From the NCBI RefSeq assembly GCF_000154905.1, contig NZ_GG770540.1:93411-157410 (forward strand): a stretch of DNA of 64,000 nucleotides, in the 5' to 3' direction. Shown in pieces: positions 16,262-24,516 of the stretch (its first letter is position 1; each line of letters starts with the position of its first letter). The DNA comes from Streptomyces sp. SPB074 (GTDB lineage Bacteria; Actinomycetota; Actinomycetes; Streptomycetales; Streptomycetaceae). Both the position numbers and the translations under genes were made by a program. The notes under the pieces are model-generated. The model was not told the origin of the DNA. It did no database searches and was given only the letters and a program-made list of their open reading frames with translations.

Positions 16262-16440
16262 GAAGGGCTGCCCCTCAGGAACACACCAGTCGTGCAGTTT
16301 TCCTTCGAGGGAGGCAAGTAGATCGCTGAACTCGCGCATGAAGGGGGTGGCTTCGCGCGGCCACAGCGGCTCCCGGCGGGTGAAGTGCACCCGCCATCCC
16401 GTGCTCGACATGGAGCCGGACACTATCCGTGGACAGGTCC
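16262..16440 (-). pseudogene. Unidentified C-terminal gene fragment
   Basis: A leftward frame with GWRVHFTRREPLWPREATPF and KLHDWCVPEGQPFL has protein-like composition but no start, and it runs into the IS at 16258. It sits between the IS and a beheaded ligase gene. It is probably the tail of a lost gene; the family is not recognised. Confidence 0.3.
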
Positions 16441-16451
16441 ACAGCGCATAA

Positions 16452-17237
16452 CCGAAGTACGACGGCGACCGGTGCGTCCTGTGGCGGCTGGACACCGTCC
16501 GTCTCCAGTCCCGTACGGGCAGGGACATCACCGCCGCCTGGCCCGACATCACCACCCCCGCCATGGACCTGCCGCGCGGAACCGTCCTCGACGGCGAGCT
16601 CGTCGTCTACCGCGACGGCGTGCTCGACTTCGGCGCCGTACGGGCCCGGGCCTCCTCACGCGGCCGACGCCTGCAGGACCTCGTCGCCCGCCACCCCGCC
16701 CACTACGCCGCCTTCGACATCCTCATGCACCAGGGCCAGGACGTGCGCGGCCTGCCGTACCAGGCGCGGCGCGCTCTGCTCCTGGACGTCCTCGAGCCGC
16801 TCGGGCCCCCGCTCCAGGCCACCCCCGCCACCGACGACCGCGACGTCGCGACCGTGTGGATGACAAGCCTGCGCCCGCAGGGCATCGAGGGCATCGTCGC
16901 CAAGCGCGGCACAGGCCAATACCGGACGGGCCGCCGGGAGTGGGTGAAGGTGCGGCACGCCGACACCGTCGACGGTGTCGTCACCGGATACCAGGGCCGG
17001 TCTTCACGGCCTTCGCACCTCTTCGTCCTCCTGGACGGCGGGCGGATCGTGCGCTCGCAGCGCCTGCCCGCCGCGCTCGCCGCCGAGCTCGGCCGTCGCC
17101 TGCCCGGGCACGACACCGGCACCGCCCACGACCCCGACACCGGCCCCCTGCGCCTCACCGGCGCCGCACTCGTGGTGGAGGTCCTCGCGGGCTCCACCCG
17201 GCACGCCACCGCCACCGTCACCCGCCTGCGCACCTGA
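16452..17237 (+). pseudogene. ATP-dependent DNA ligase, N-terminus missing
   Basis: The frame begins abruptly at the nucleotidyltransferase motif I (PKYDGDR, with the AMP-accepting Lys) directly after a stop codon at 16449-16451. Motif III (LDGELVVYRDG), IIIa (YAAFDIL), IV (EGIVAKR) and V (WVKVRH) follow, then an OB-fold region to residue 260. Normal family members have about 20-30 residues before motif I, so only the start was lost. An internal ATG at 16563 would give a product without the catalytic Lys. It is therefore probably inactive. Confidence 0.75.
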
Positions 17238-17380
17238 CCCCACAACACCACGCCCGTGCCGCTTCGGGAGGGGCGGGCGAGTGTCCGCGGGGCGTGGGGA
17301 GCGGGGTGCCCTGCTACTGCACCGGTGCACCCACCGAGCGCCCTCACCCGCACCGGGCCCCCGGGCGGATCGTCGCTTTC

Positions 17381-17767
17381 ATGGGCGAGGACGACGACAG
17401 CGGCGAGATGGAGCCGGGTGAGCCGGGCGGGCCCGAAGACCTGGACTACCTGGCGGGCGAGCGCACCAGCCGCCCCACTGCGGCAGAGCGGCGCGAGGAG
17501 GCGGAGGGGCTGACCCGGCCGCTCGGCGACCCGGACGAGGCCGCGCATCGCTCCGCACGCGGACCCGCCCCCGGGCCGGTCGCGGGGAGAGAAGTGCGCG
17601 TCCCCGTCCAGCCCGGCCCGCAGGACCGCGAGCAGTTGCCCCGCGCCACCGAGCCCTCGCCCCAGGCCTCGCCCACGCCCGCATCGGGCGCGGCCGAGGC
17701 GGGCGGCGCCGGGGAGCCGCCGCGCCCGCGCGGCCCGCAGGGGCCGCCGTCGCAGGCCAGAGGGTGA
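17381..17767 (+). CDS. Hypothetical acidic, proline-rich protein
   Basis: This 128-aa protein begins MGEDDDSGEMEPGEPGGPED and is mostly Pro, Gly, Glu and Arg, so it is probably disordered. No domain is recognised. The ATG has no strong ribosome site. Its stop overlaps the GTGAG-N4-CTCAC repeat at 17764-17777. Third-position G/C bias is weaker than in sure genes. Confidence 0.4.
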   Translation: MGEDDDSGEMEPGEPGGPEDLDYLAGERTSRPTAAERREEAEGLTRPLGDPDEAAHRSARGPAPGPVAGREVRVPVQPGPQDREQLPRATEPSPQASPTPASGAAEAGGAGEPPRPRGPQGPPSQARG

Positions 17768-17777
17768 GTGCGCTCAC
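17764..17777. promoter_or_regulatory. GTGAG-N4-CTCAC inverted repeat, second copy
   Basis: GTGAGTGCGCTCAC repeats the arms of the element at 1955-1968. It lies about 85 bp before the preferred start at 17863. Confidence 0.35.
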
Positions 17778-17862
17778 CTGCCCACGCTCTGGCCCCGCCA
17801 CCACGCCGCGTGAAAAGCTGCAGCCCACACCTAATTTCTGGCCGCAGCGAAGTGAGGCGCGC

Positions 17863-18291
17863 ATGAGGACCACCCGGCAGCAGCGGCGCCGCTCCCGCGC
17901 GCTCAACCGCTCCGCGCGCCTGGCGGTGAAGGCCCTGAACCTGCCTCGCGGGGCGGGCCTCGAGGATGCGACGGTCCGCGTCGCACTGCACATCGGCTGG
18001 CCCCTGGTCCTTTTGCCCGCCGAGGAGCTCCCTCTCAACGGCGCCCTGACCCGCGCCACGGACGGCACCCTGGCCGTCCCCGTCCCCGTCCCCAGCGCCT
18101 TTCCGCTCCAGCCGGACGCCTACCTCGTGCACCTGGCCTGCCGGGGCCTGGCCCGCGCCCTCCACAACGTTCCCGGGGACCCGGGCGGGCGCATCGACTA
18201 CCGCACCGAGCCGGAGCGGCTCGTCGAGCTGACCGCCACCGAACTCAGCGTGCGCCTGCGGCCCGCCAGCACCGACGTACACGGCCTCTGA
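17863..18291 (+). CDS. Hypothetical protein
   Basis: This 142-aa protein starts MRTTRQQRRRSRALNRSARL, with a basic N-terminus, followed by a beta-rich domain with HIGWPLVLLPAEELPL and a helix (LVHLACRGLARALHN). ATG 17863 has GTGAGGCG before it; an in-frame GTG at 17764 would add 33 residues. No family is recognised. It converges on the small leftward gene at 18313. Confidence 0.6.
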   Translation: MRTTRQQRRRSRALNRSARLAVKALNLPRGAGLEDATVRVALHIGWPLVLLPAEELPLNGALTRATDGTLAVPVPVPSAFPLQPDAYLVHLACRGLARALHNVPGDPGGRIDYRTEPERLVELTATELSVRLRPASTDVHGL

Positions 18292-18312
18292 CCCCCGCCC
18301 GGGCGTGTGCCC

Positions 18313-18522
18313 TCAGCGGGACGCGCCGGGCAGAGCGCGCCCGCACACCGTCGCGTCGTCATCCGTGGCCCATGAACAGAACCCGACACCGGCCAGGTCG
18401 CGGGCGGTGAGGGGGATCAACCCCTCCCAGCGCGCACCGTGCTCGCGGCACAACAGCACCCCCGACAGCTGGGGGTGCAGGTAGGCCACAACGGGGAACG
18501 CGCGGTCAGGCAGGGCGTCCAT
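18313..18522 (-). CDS. Small hypothetical protein
   Basis: This 69-aa protein has an AAGGAAG ribosome site 5-6 nt before the ATG at 18522. It contains LLCREHGARW and two further Cys residues (VGFCSW, TVCGRAL), a spacing that may bind metal. Similar short proteins are common in Streptomyces accessory DNA. Function unknown. Confidence 0.6.
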   Translation of the reverse strand: MDALPDRAFPVVAYLHPQLSGVLLCREHGARWEGLIPLTARDLAGVGFCSWATDDDATVCGRALPGASR

Positions 18523-19030
18523 TCCGTCTTCCTTCGTGCGGTGACATACGGCGATCAGGCCAGAAGCGCGACCACCGCACGCCCCGGCACGAGGGCCGCC
18601 CCGCCGCGTGGGCGGGGTCCTGGATCCGAAGGGAGAACCAGGACCCCACCAGTGGTATGCGCGGTCTCTGCCCCCGCGTTTTGCGGCAGGTGTGCACCCC
18701 GCGCTCCGAAGCGGGGAACAAGGCGGCGTACACGCTCGTGACGTCAACGCGCCCGTACGGGGCGGGGTTACGCGCGGCGGTGGCCGGGCGCATTCGGGAC
18801 CCAGGGGAGGCGCCCGGCCACAGTCCAAGAGCGCAGCTGTCGTGCCGTCCGTCGCGCTCGGTGTCCGCCTCCGCCCGGTGGCGACCAGCCCGTACGGCCT
18901 CTGAGGCCCCCGGCCGACCACTCCCCCTCGCTCACCGAACGCACGAGCGAGCATTTTCCCGTTTTCCTGCACTCCCCGTTGCCCCAGTCATACGATCAGT
19001 ACGCAGGGCGGGGCTCGCCGGTCTCGCTCG
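18523..19030. other. Intergenic region with one hairpin
   Basis: About 500 bases between a small leftward gene and the tRNA hold no convincing gene. A hairpin lies at 18614-18647. The rest must contain promoters for the leftward gene and the tRNA. Confidence 0.45.
18614..18647. terminator. Perfect 10-bp hairpin
   Basis: GGGGTCCTGG pairs with CCAGGACCCC around a 14-nt loop. It stands about 90 bp upstream of the leftward gene at 18522, so it could be a leader attenuator or a terminator; the direction is not clear. Confidence 0.4.
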
Positions 19031-19115
19031 GCCCGGGTGGTGGAACAGGCAGACACAGAGGCCTTAAAAGCCTCCGGCCTTCGCGGCCATGCGGGTTCGA
19101 GACCCGCTCCGGGCA
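19031..19115 (+). tRNA. tRNA-Leu (UAA), bldA type
   Basis: The 85-nt gene folds as a class II tRNA. The acceptor GCCCGGG pairs with TCCGGGC (one G-U), followed by discriminator A. The anticodon stem is GAGGC/GCCTC with loop CTTAAAA, giving anticodon UAA (19065-19067). There is a long variable arm CGGCC-TTCG-CGGCC, and the T arm is GCGGG/CCCGC. CCA is not encoded. In Streptomyces the UAA tRNA-Leu reads the rare TTA codon and is the product of bldA, the developmental regulator. Whether this is the host bldA or an extra copy on an accessory element cannot be decided here, but the surroundings are all accessory genes. Confidence 0.93.
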
Positions 19116-19142
19116 CGCCCCCGCGTCCTGACCGTGCCCCGC

Positions 19143-19352
19143 CTACAGCTCCTGGGGGCGCAGGTCGCGGACCCACCACCAGGTGCCGGCCGTGTCGGGG
19201 GCGTAGAGGCTCCGGCCGCCGGGGTACTGGCCGTGGTCGCTGATGATGGCGGTCCAGGGATCTGGATCGTCGGGGTCCACGGGCACCCGCCAGCCGTCGA
19301 GCGTGCCGCCGTGCAGTTCGACTTCCACCTCGCCCTGCTCATTCGTTGTCAT
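19143..19352 (-). CDS. Small hypothetical protein
   Basis: The 69-aa product has a beta-rich pattern with GGTLDGWRVPVDPDDPD, YPGGRSLYAP and a C-terminal WWWVRDLRPQEL. The GGxxDG ... PGGRxL layout also occurs in the protein at 55548-55784, so the two look like relatives. It starts at ATG 19352. Such short proteins are frequent in Streptomyces plasmids; function unknown. Confidence 0.65.
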   Translation of the reverse strand: MTTNEQGEVEVELHGGTLDGWRVPVDPDDPDPWTAIISDHGQYPGGRSLYAPDTAGTWWWVRDLRPQEL

Positions 19353-19372
19353 GAGCCGTACGGTACGGCGGC

Positions 19373-19523
19373 TCAGGACTCCCCGGGGGCCAGTGCGCGC
19401 AACGCGGTCTCGGGACAGCACACGGGGCAGGGCCGGGCGCCTGCGGCGGCGGCCTGGAGGGGGACGGCGTCGTCGGCGGGCTCGGCGTCGGGAGGGGCCT
19501 GCGCGCAGTCGGCGCGGTGCTCG
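19373..19523 (-). pseudogene. C-terminal fragment of a DUF6233-like gene
   Basis: EHRADCAQAPPD and ARPCPVCCPETALRAL match the end of the protein at 5457-5927 (HRADCAQA ... PCPVCRPQAALRAL). Upstream the frame belongs to a transposase, so only the last 50 codons of the gene survive, fused at about 19523 to the IS remnant. Confidence 0.65.
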
Positions 19524-20307
19524 CTGTCGAAGCCAGTGGGCCGACCGCCTCGGGAGCCTCGGTTCTTGCGGTGTTTTTGCTGGTCGAGGCGTTCGGGGAT
19601 CGTGTGCGGGATGCCGCGTCGTCGCAGGTAGTGGCGGTTCACCCTGGACGTGTAGGCCTTGTCTGCCAGGACGCGGTCGGGCCGGGTGCGAGGCCGGCCG
19701 ACTCCGGTTCGGGGCACCGACACCTTCTCCAGGACCCGCTCGAGTTGGGGTCCGTCACCGTAGTGTCCGGGGGTCAGGACGAAGGCAAGGGGCCGGCATC
19801 GCCCCTCGGCGGCAAGGTGGATCTTGGTGGTGAATCCGCCGCGGGAACGCCCCAGGCACTCGCCGATCTGACCACCTCCTCCAGCCGGACGGCCAGCTTC
19901 CGAAGTACCGGATCGACCTGGTTCGTCCCCTGCCCGGCCCCCTTTTGAGGAACGGCGGCCGGGGGCATCTTCCGCGCCCCGGCGGCGTGCTGATGGGCCC
20001 GCACGGCCGTCGAGTCCACCGACACGTCCCAGTCGATCCCGCCCGCCGCATCCTCGGCTGCCTGAATGCGAGACAGCAGCATCTGCCAGGTTCCATCCGC
20101 TGACCAGCGGCGATGCCGCTTATAGACCGTCTCCCACGGCCCGAACCGCTCGGGCAGATCCCGCCACTGCACACCGGTCCGCACCCGGTAGAGAACACCG
20201 TTGATCACCCGACGGTGGTCGCTCCACCGACCACCACGCGCACCACCAGGAGGCAACAACGACTCCAGCCGATCCCACTCCGCGTTCGTCAGATCACCAC
20301 GGCCCAT
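19524..20307 (-). pseudogene. IS5-type transposase, 3' truncated
   Basis: The start MGRGDLTNAEWDRLESLLPP at 20307 and DWDVSVDSTAVRAHQHAAGA mark the first open frame. A second frame carries VGRPRTRPDRVLADKAYTSR and GIPHTIPERLDQQKHRKNRG. The two are normally joined by a programmed frameshift. The frame breaks at GGRPTGFDS, before the catalytic Glu region (YKxRNTVER in relatives), where the DUF6233-like fragment takes over. The left part lies against the leader-distal end of CRISPR array 1, so this insertion probably defined that end. Confidence 0.75.
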
Positions 20308-20388
20308 ACAGCCAGCCTGCCGCCAACGCGCCACCGGCGTCCGGTGATCCGAGAAACAGTGCCTAGGTCGTTGCGAACCCGCTCCGGA

Positions 20389-21316
20389 CGGCTCACCCCC
20401 GCAGCGCGGGGAAAACCAGAACGTGGAGGGCATCGACCTACCAGCGGACGGCTCACCCCCGCAGCGCGGGGAAAACGACTCGCGGGCGCTGCTCGCGGCC
20501 TCGTCGGTCGGCTCACCCCCGCAGCGCGGGGAAAACTTGAGATGGCGCACGTTCTGAAGGCAACAGCGCGGCTCACCCCCGCAGCGCGGGGAAAACTCGA
20601 GTTCCTGGAGGAACAGACTCAGACTGCCCGGCTCACCCCCGCAGCGCGGGGAAAACGGCCTCGGCGGCCTGGTCGTGGCGCCCCAGCACGGCTCACCCCC
20701 GCAGCGCGGGGAAAACCCCCGGCGCCGCCACTCGCTCCGGGTTCCGTCCGGCTCACCCCCGCAGCGCGGGGAAAACCCCGAGGAAACGCCCCGCGAGCAG
20801 ACGCCCGCCGGCTCACCCCCGCAGCGCGGGGAAAACCCTGCGCCGTACGGATGATCACGCTGTGTGGGCGGCTCACCCCCGCAGCGCGGGGAAAACACCG
20901 GGTTGCCGTTGAGCTTGTCGTTGATCTGCGGCTCACCCCCGCAGCGCGGGGAAAACGCGCAGGGGCGGCCCTCGTCGATTAGGGTGAGCGGCTCACCCCC
21001 GCAGCGCGGGGAAAACGAGCGATGACACTGGCGATCCGGCCGGATCCACGGCTCACCCCCGCAGCGCGGGGAAAACGTACGAAGCAGCGAGCGGCGGGCG
21101 AAGAACGCCGGCTCACCGCGCAGCGCGGGGAAAACCGCCGGGGCGCTCTCGTCCCGCGACCACAACGGCGGCTCACCCCCGCAGCGCGGGGAAAACTCCC
21201 GCCACTCGGCGTACTGTTCGCACGCCAGCGGCTCACCCCCGCAGCGCGGGGAAAACCGGACCAGCACCGGATGGTCGCGGTACATGCGCGGCTCACCCCC
21301 GCAGCGCGGGGAAAAC
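20389..21316 (-). CRISPR. Type I-E CRISPR array 1 (16 repeats)
   Basis: Sixteen 28-bp repeats, CGGCTCACCCCCGCAGCGCG-GGGAAAAC on the plus strand, recur every 60 bp with 15 unique 32-bp spacers. Repeat 13 (ending near 21135) has lost a base in the C run. Read on the minus strand the repeat is GTTTTCCCC...GGGGGTGAGCCG, with a CCCCGC-GCT-GCGGGG hairpin. The leader-like sequence lies at the right end beside cas3, so transcription runs leftward. The old end (left) abuts an IS remnant. Confidence 0.97.
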
Positions 21317-21426
21317 ACTTCCTGACCTGCAGCGCAGCAGCCCCGTTACCAATTCGCAACTCAAAGAGCATCGGTCGCGTCTTCGACCTCGCCCCCGCTG
21401 TCACTGGCTCATGATGTCATCCGCTC
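21317..21426. promoter_or_regulatory. Leader of CRISPR array 1 and cas3 promoter region
   Basis: The 110 bp between array and cas3 must hold divergent promoters. On the minus strand the bases touching the first repeat read CAGGTCAGGAAGT, identical to the leader end of array 2 (31200-31212), and further out GAATTGGTAAC matches GAATCGGCAAC there. These shared blocks are likely integration signals for Cas1-Cas2. Confidence 0.7.
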
Positions 21427-24318
21427 GTGATGAAGAAGCGCCCGCCAGTTGCCGTGGCGGCAGAACTGCCGTGTCGTCATCTGTGGGGCAAGGCGGACGG
21501 GCTGGACGAGGCATACCCGCTGGTCTGTCACCTGTTCGACACCGGTGCGGTGGTCGGCGCGCTTTGGGACGGGTGGATCGGCCGGGAACAGGCTGGGCGC
21601 CTGGCGGCATCGGCGGGTGTGGAGCCGGACGGGTTTCGGTCGCTGCTGTGCTTCTGGGCCGCACTGCATGACATCGGCAAGATCAGCGTGCCGTTCCAGA
21701 AGAAGGTCACCTCGCTGTTCGATCAGTTGCTGGCATGGGAGAGCGGTGCCCGGACGACAGCGGACGAGGACTCGGACTCCTTCCATCACTCCGCGGGCTC
21801 GCACTGGCTTCTTCCCGCTCTGCTTGCTGAGATCGGTTATCCGGCGGATCGCCGGGCCCGACGACATCTCGGCCATCACGTCGCGCAACTCCTCGGTGGG
21901 CATCACGGCATATTCCACGAGGAGATGGACCAACGCTTCCTGAGAAATCCTCGGGGCTTGGCTCCAGGGCTCGGTGGCGGCTTCTGGGAGGAGCAGGCCC
22001 GTCGGCACGTTCGTGCTGCGCTGCGGGTGACGCAGCCGGTGGCGCCGCTGGCGGAGATGCTGCCTGCGGAGACGGCGGTGATCGTCTGCGGTCTGATCGT
22101 GTTGGCGGACTGGCTCGCCAGCCAGGCCGACTTCATCAAGTCCCGTATGCCGGACGTCTCGTGGCTGGCGACGGAAAGCGCACTCGACGAGCACTGGCGC
22201 TCTGCCGTGGCCGCGGCGCCGGCGGTGCTGGCGGAGGCCGGGCTGCGGCCGGCCGCGTTCAAGGACGCGTCGTTCGCGGAGATGTTCGCGTTCGAGCCGA
22301 ACGACCTGCAGTCCTCGCTGCTGTCCGGGCTGCCGGACGAGCTCACCGGTCCCGGGATGATTCTGCTGACGGCCCCGACCGGCGACGGCAAGACCGAGGG
22401 TGCGCTGGCGGCCGCGGTCGGACTGGCTCGCGCCAGCGGGGCGACCGGGCTCGGCGTCGTCCTCCCGACGATGGCCACCACCGATGCGGCCCACCGGCGC
22501 GTGGCGGCCTTCTGCGCGAAGGCCTTCGCGCAGGACGGCGCGGTGACGAAGGTGCACAGCATGGCGTGGCTGTCGAGGGACGCCGAGGTCGACGCCGCCA
22601 CCGCCGGGACGGACGCGACGATGGGCGCCCGGGCGGACGTCGCCGCACCGGCGTGGTTGTCCGGTCGGTACCGTCCGCACCTCGCGCCGGCGTTCGTGGC
22701 GACGATCGACCAGGTCCTCAGCGCCGTCCTGCCGGTGCGGTACAATGTGCTGCGGCATCTCGCCGTCTCCGGCAAGGTCCTGGTGATCGACGAGGCGCAC
22801 GCCTACGGACCCTGGATGCACGCTCTGTTGCTGCGGCTGCTGGAGTGGCTGGGGGCCCATCGCGTTCCGGTGGTCGTCATGTCGGCGACGCTGGCCGGCG
22901 AGACGGCGTCGTCGTTGCTGCGGGCCTACCGGAGGGGCAGTGCTCCGGGCCTTCCGGCGCCGGCGGACGACGAGTGCGCCGTGCCCTACCCCGGGTGGCG
23001 TTTCGTCGCCGCTGACGGCCGGATCGGCGCGCCGCACTCCTTCACCACCCCGCGTCGGCACACCCTGCAGATCCGGACGCACGCCGTCCCCTTCGCCGAC
23101 GACCCGTCGGCTGCGCGGTTGGCGAAGCTGCGGAAGTTGCTGGAGCCGGTGTTCCGCGACGGGGGCAACGCCCTCGTCGTGTGCACCACGGTGGCGGACG
23201 CGCAGGACACGACGGAAGCACTGCGGGAGTATGCGGAAGAGCAGCAGGGCGACCGGCCCGATCCGGTACCGGTCGCGACGCTCCACTCCCGGTTCGCCGC
23301 GCACGACCGGTTTCGCCTCTCCGCGCGGTGCGAGGCCGACTACGGGCCGCGCCGCCCGAGGGACGGTTCGCGTACCGCTCGACCGACGGCTTCGATCCTG
23401 GTGGCGACGCAGGTCGTCGAGCAGTCCCTGGACCTCGACTTCGACATGCTGATCACGGATCACGCACCGCTCGCGCTGCTGCTGCAGCGCGCCGGCCGGT
23501 GTTGCCGGCACGCGATGCTCGGCGACGACCCGCACGCGGCGCACCGGCCGTCGTGGTGGTCGGCGCACTCGACCGGCGGCCTGACGGAGGTCCGCATCGA
23601 GGTCCTGGACCTGGTCGGCAAGAAGGGCGGGTTCCCGGGGGCCGCGAGGTCCGTCTACGGCGACGGCCCGCTGCTGCGGACCCGGAATCTGCTGGCCGCA
23701 CGGGCCGGCACGCCGCTGCGGGTTCCGGAGGACGTGCAGGGGGCGATCGACGACGTCTACGCTGATGACTTCTCCGACCGCCTGGCCCTGACGGCTGCGG
23801 CAACCGAGCGGGTCGGGATCGCGGACAGGGAGAGCAAGGCCGGCGAGGCGGTGGAGACCCAACTCGCCGGCCTGGTGGCGATCAGCAGCCCCGCCGATGT
23901 TGGCTCGGACTTGAGCGAACTGAGCCGCGCTCAGGCCGAGGTTTCGGACGACCTGGTCGCCACCCGGTTCGGCGCCGACTCCGGGCGCGTCGTCTGCGTC
24001 TACGACGTCGACGGCCGCTGGTTCCTCGACGCGGCCGGCACGGTGCCGGCCCCGGGCATCGAGGGACGGCGGCCCCTGACCCGGGAGCAGGCCAGGGTGT
24101 TGGCCGAGCACGTCGTCCCCGTCTCCGGCGGGCTCCTCGCCGGAGACCTCCCGGACCTGCTGGAGACCCCGCCGGCCTGGCGGAAGAACGCCACCGTCCG
24201 GGCCTGGCGCCCCCTGGCGATGCGCCGCGTCGACCACGGCCAGCACACCGCCCGGCTCACACGCATGACGGTCGCCTACGCCGCGGACCTGGGGCTGTAC
24301 GCCGTCGCGCGGGACTGA
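21427..24318 (+). CDS. cas3: Cas3 nuclease-helicase
   Basis: The 963-aa protein is recruited by the type I-E Cascade complex to unwind and degrade target DNA. The N-terminal HD nuclease domain has the HD pair in ALHDIGKISVPFQ (residues 81-82), then FHHSAGSHW and GGHHG. The superfamily 2 helicase domain has Walker A APTGDGKTEG near residue 318, the DEAH box in VIDEAHAYGPWM near 455 and motif VI-like QVVEQSLDLDFD near 660. It is full length for a single-chain Cas3. GTG 21427 and ATG 21430 are adjacent possible starts. It heads the cas operon. Confidence 0.97.
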   Translation: MMKKRPPVAVAAELPCRHLWGKADGLDEAYPLVCHLFDTGAVVGALWDGWIGREQAGRLAASAGVEPDGFRSLLCFWAALHDIGKISVPFQKKVTSLFDQLLAWESGARTTADEDSDSFHHSAGSHWLLPALLAEIGYPADRRARRHLGHHVAQLLGGHHGIFHEEMDQRFLRNPRGLAPGLGGGFWEEQARRHVRAALRVTQPVAPLAEMLPAETAVIVCGLIVLADWLASQADFIKSRMPDVSWLATESALDEHWRSAVAAAPAVLAEAGLRPAAFKDASFAEMFAFEPNDLQSSLLSGLPDELTGPGMILLTAPTGDGKTEGALAAAVGLARASGATGLGVVLPTMATTDAAHRRVAAFCAKAFAQDGAVTKVHSMAWLSRDAEVDAATAGTDATMGARADVAAPAWLSGRYRPHLAPAFVATIDQVLSAVLPVRYNVLRHLAVSGKVLVIDEAHAYGPWMHALLLRLLEWLGAHRVPVVVMSATLAGETASSLLRAYRRGSAPGLPAPADDECAVPYPGWRFVAADGRIGAPHSFTTPRRHTLQIRTHAVPFADDPSAARLAKLRKLLEPVFRDGGNALVVCTTVADAQDTTEALREYAEEQQGDRPDPVPVATLHSRFAAHDRFRLSARCEADYGPRRPRDGSRTARPTASILVATQVVEQSLDLDFDMLITDHAPLALLLQRAGRCCRHAMLGDDPHAAHRPSWWSAHSTGGLTEVRIEVLDLVGKKGGFPGAARSVYGDGPLLRTRNLLAARAGTPLRVPEDVQGAIDDVYADDFSDRLALTAAATERVGIADRESKAGEAVETQLAGLVAISSPADVGSDLSELSRAQAEVSDDLVATRFGADSGRVVCVYDVDGRWFLDAAGTVPAPGIEGRRPLTREQARVLAEHVVPVSGGLLAGDLPDLLETPPAWRKNATVRAWRPLAMRRVDHGQHTARLTRMTVAYAADLGLYAVARD

Positions 24319-24516
24319 CCCACGGCCCTCCCGAACTGGCGGAACGCACACCAGGCGGAGCCGATTCGGGACGAAGTGGGCGGGCGGCGAACCGATTTAC
24401 TCGATCTGCCGCACAGTGACCACTTTCTGCCCTACCGTCACCATCGACCCGCCCTCCATCCCTCCCGTCCGGACCATCGTCCGGCTGATACGCAACGACT
24501 GTCCACAGGAGCCGCG

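Noticed and set aside
19031-19115. tRNA-Leu as attachment site of an integrated element
   Set aside because: No second copy of the tRNA 3' half was noticed in the window, and the only complete tyrosine recombinase lies inside the Tn3-family element 11 kb away.
19774-21318. Long open frame through CRISPR array 1 and similar frames through arrays 2 and 3
   Set aside because: They consist of the same short peptide repeated every 20 residues, produced by translating CRISPR repeats; spacers show no protein-like conservation.
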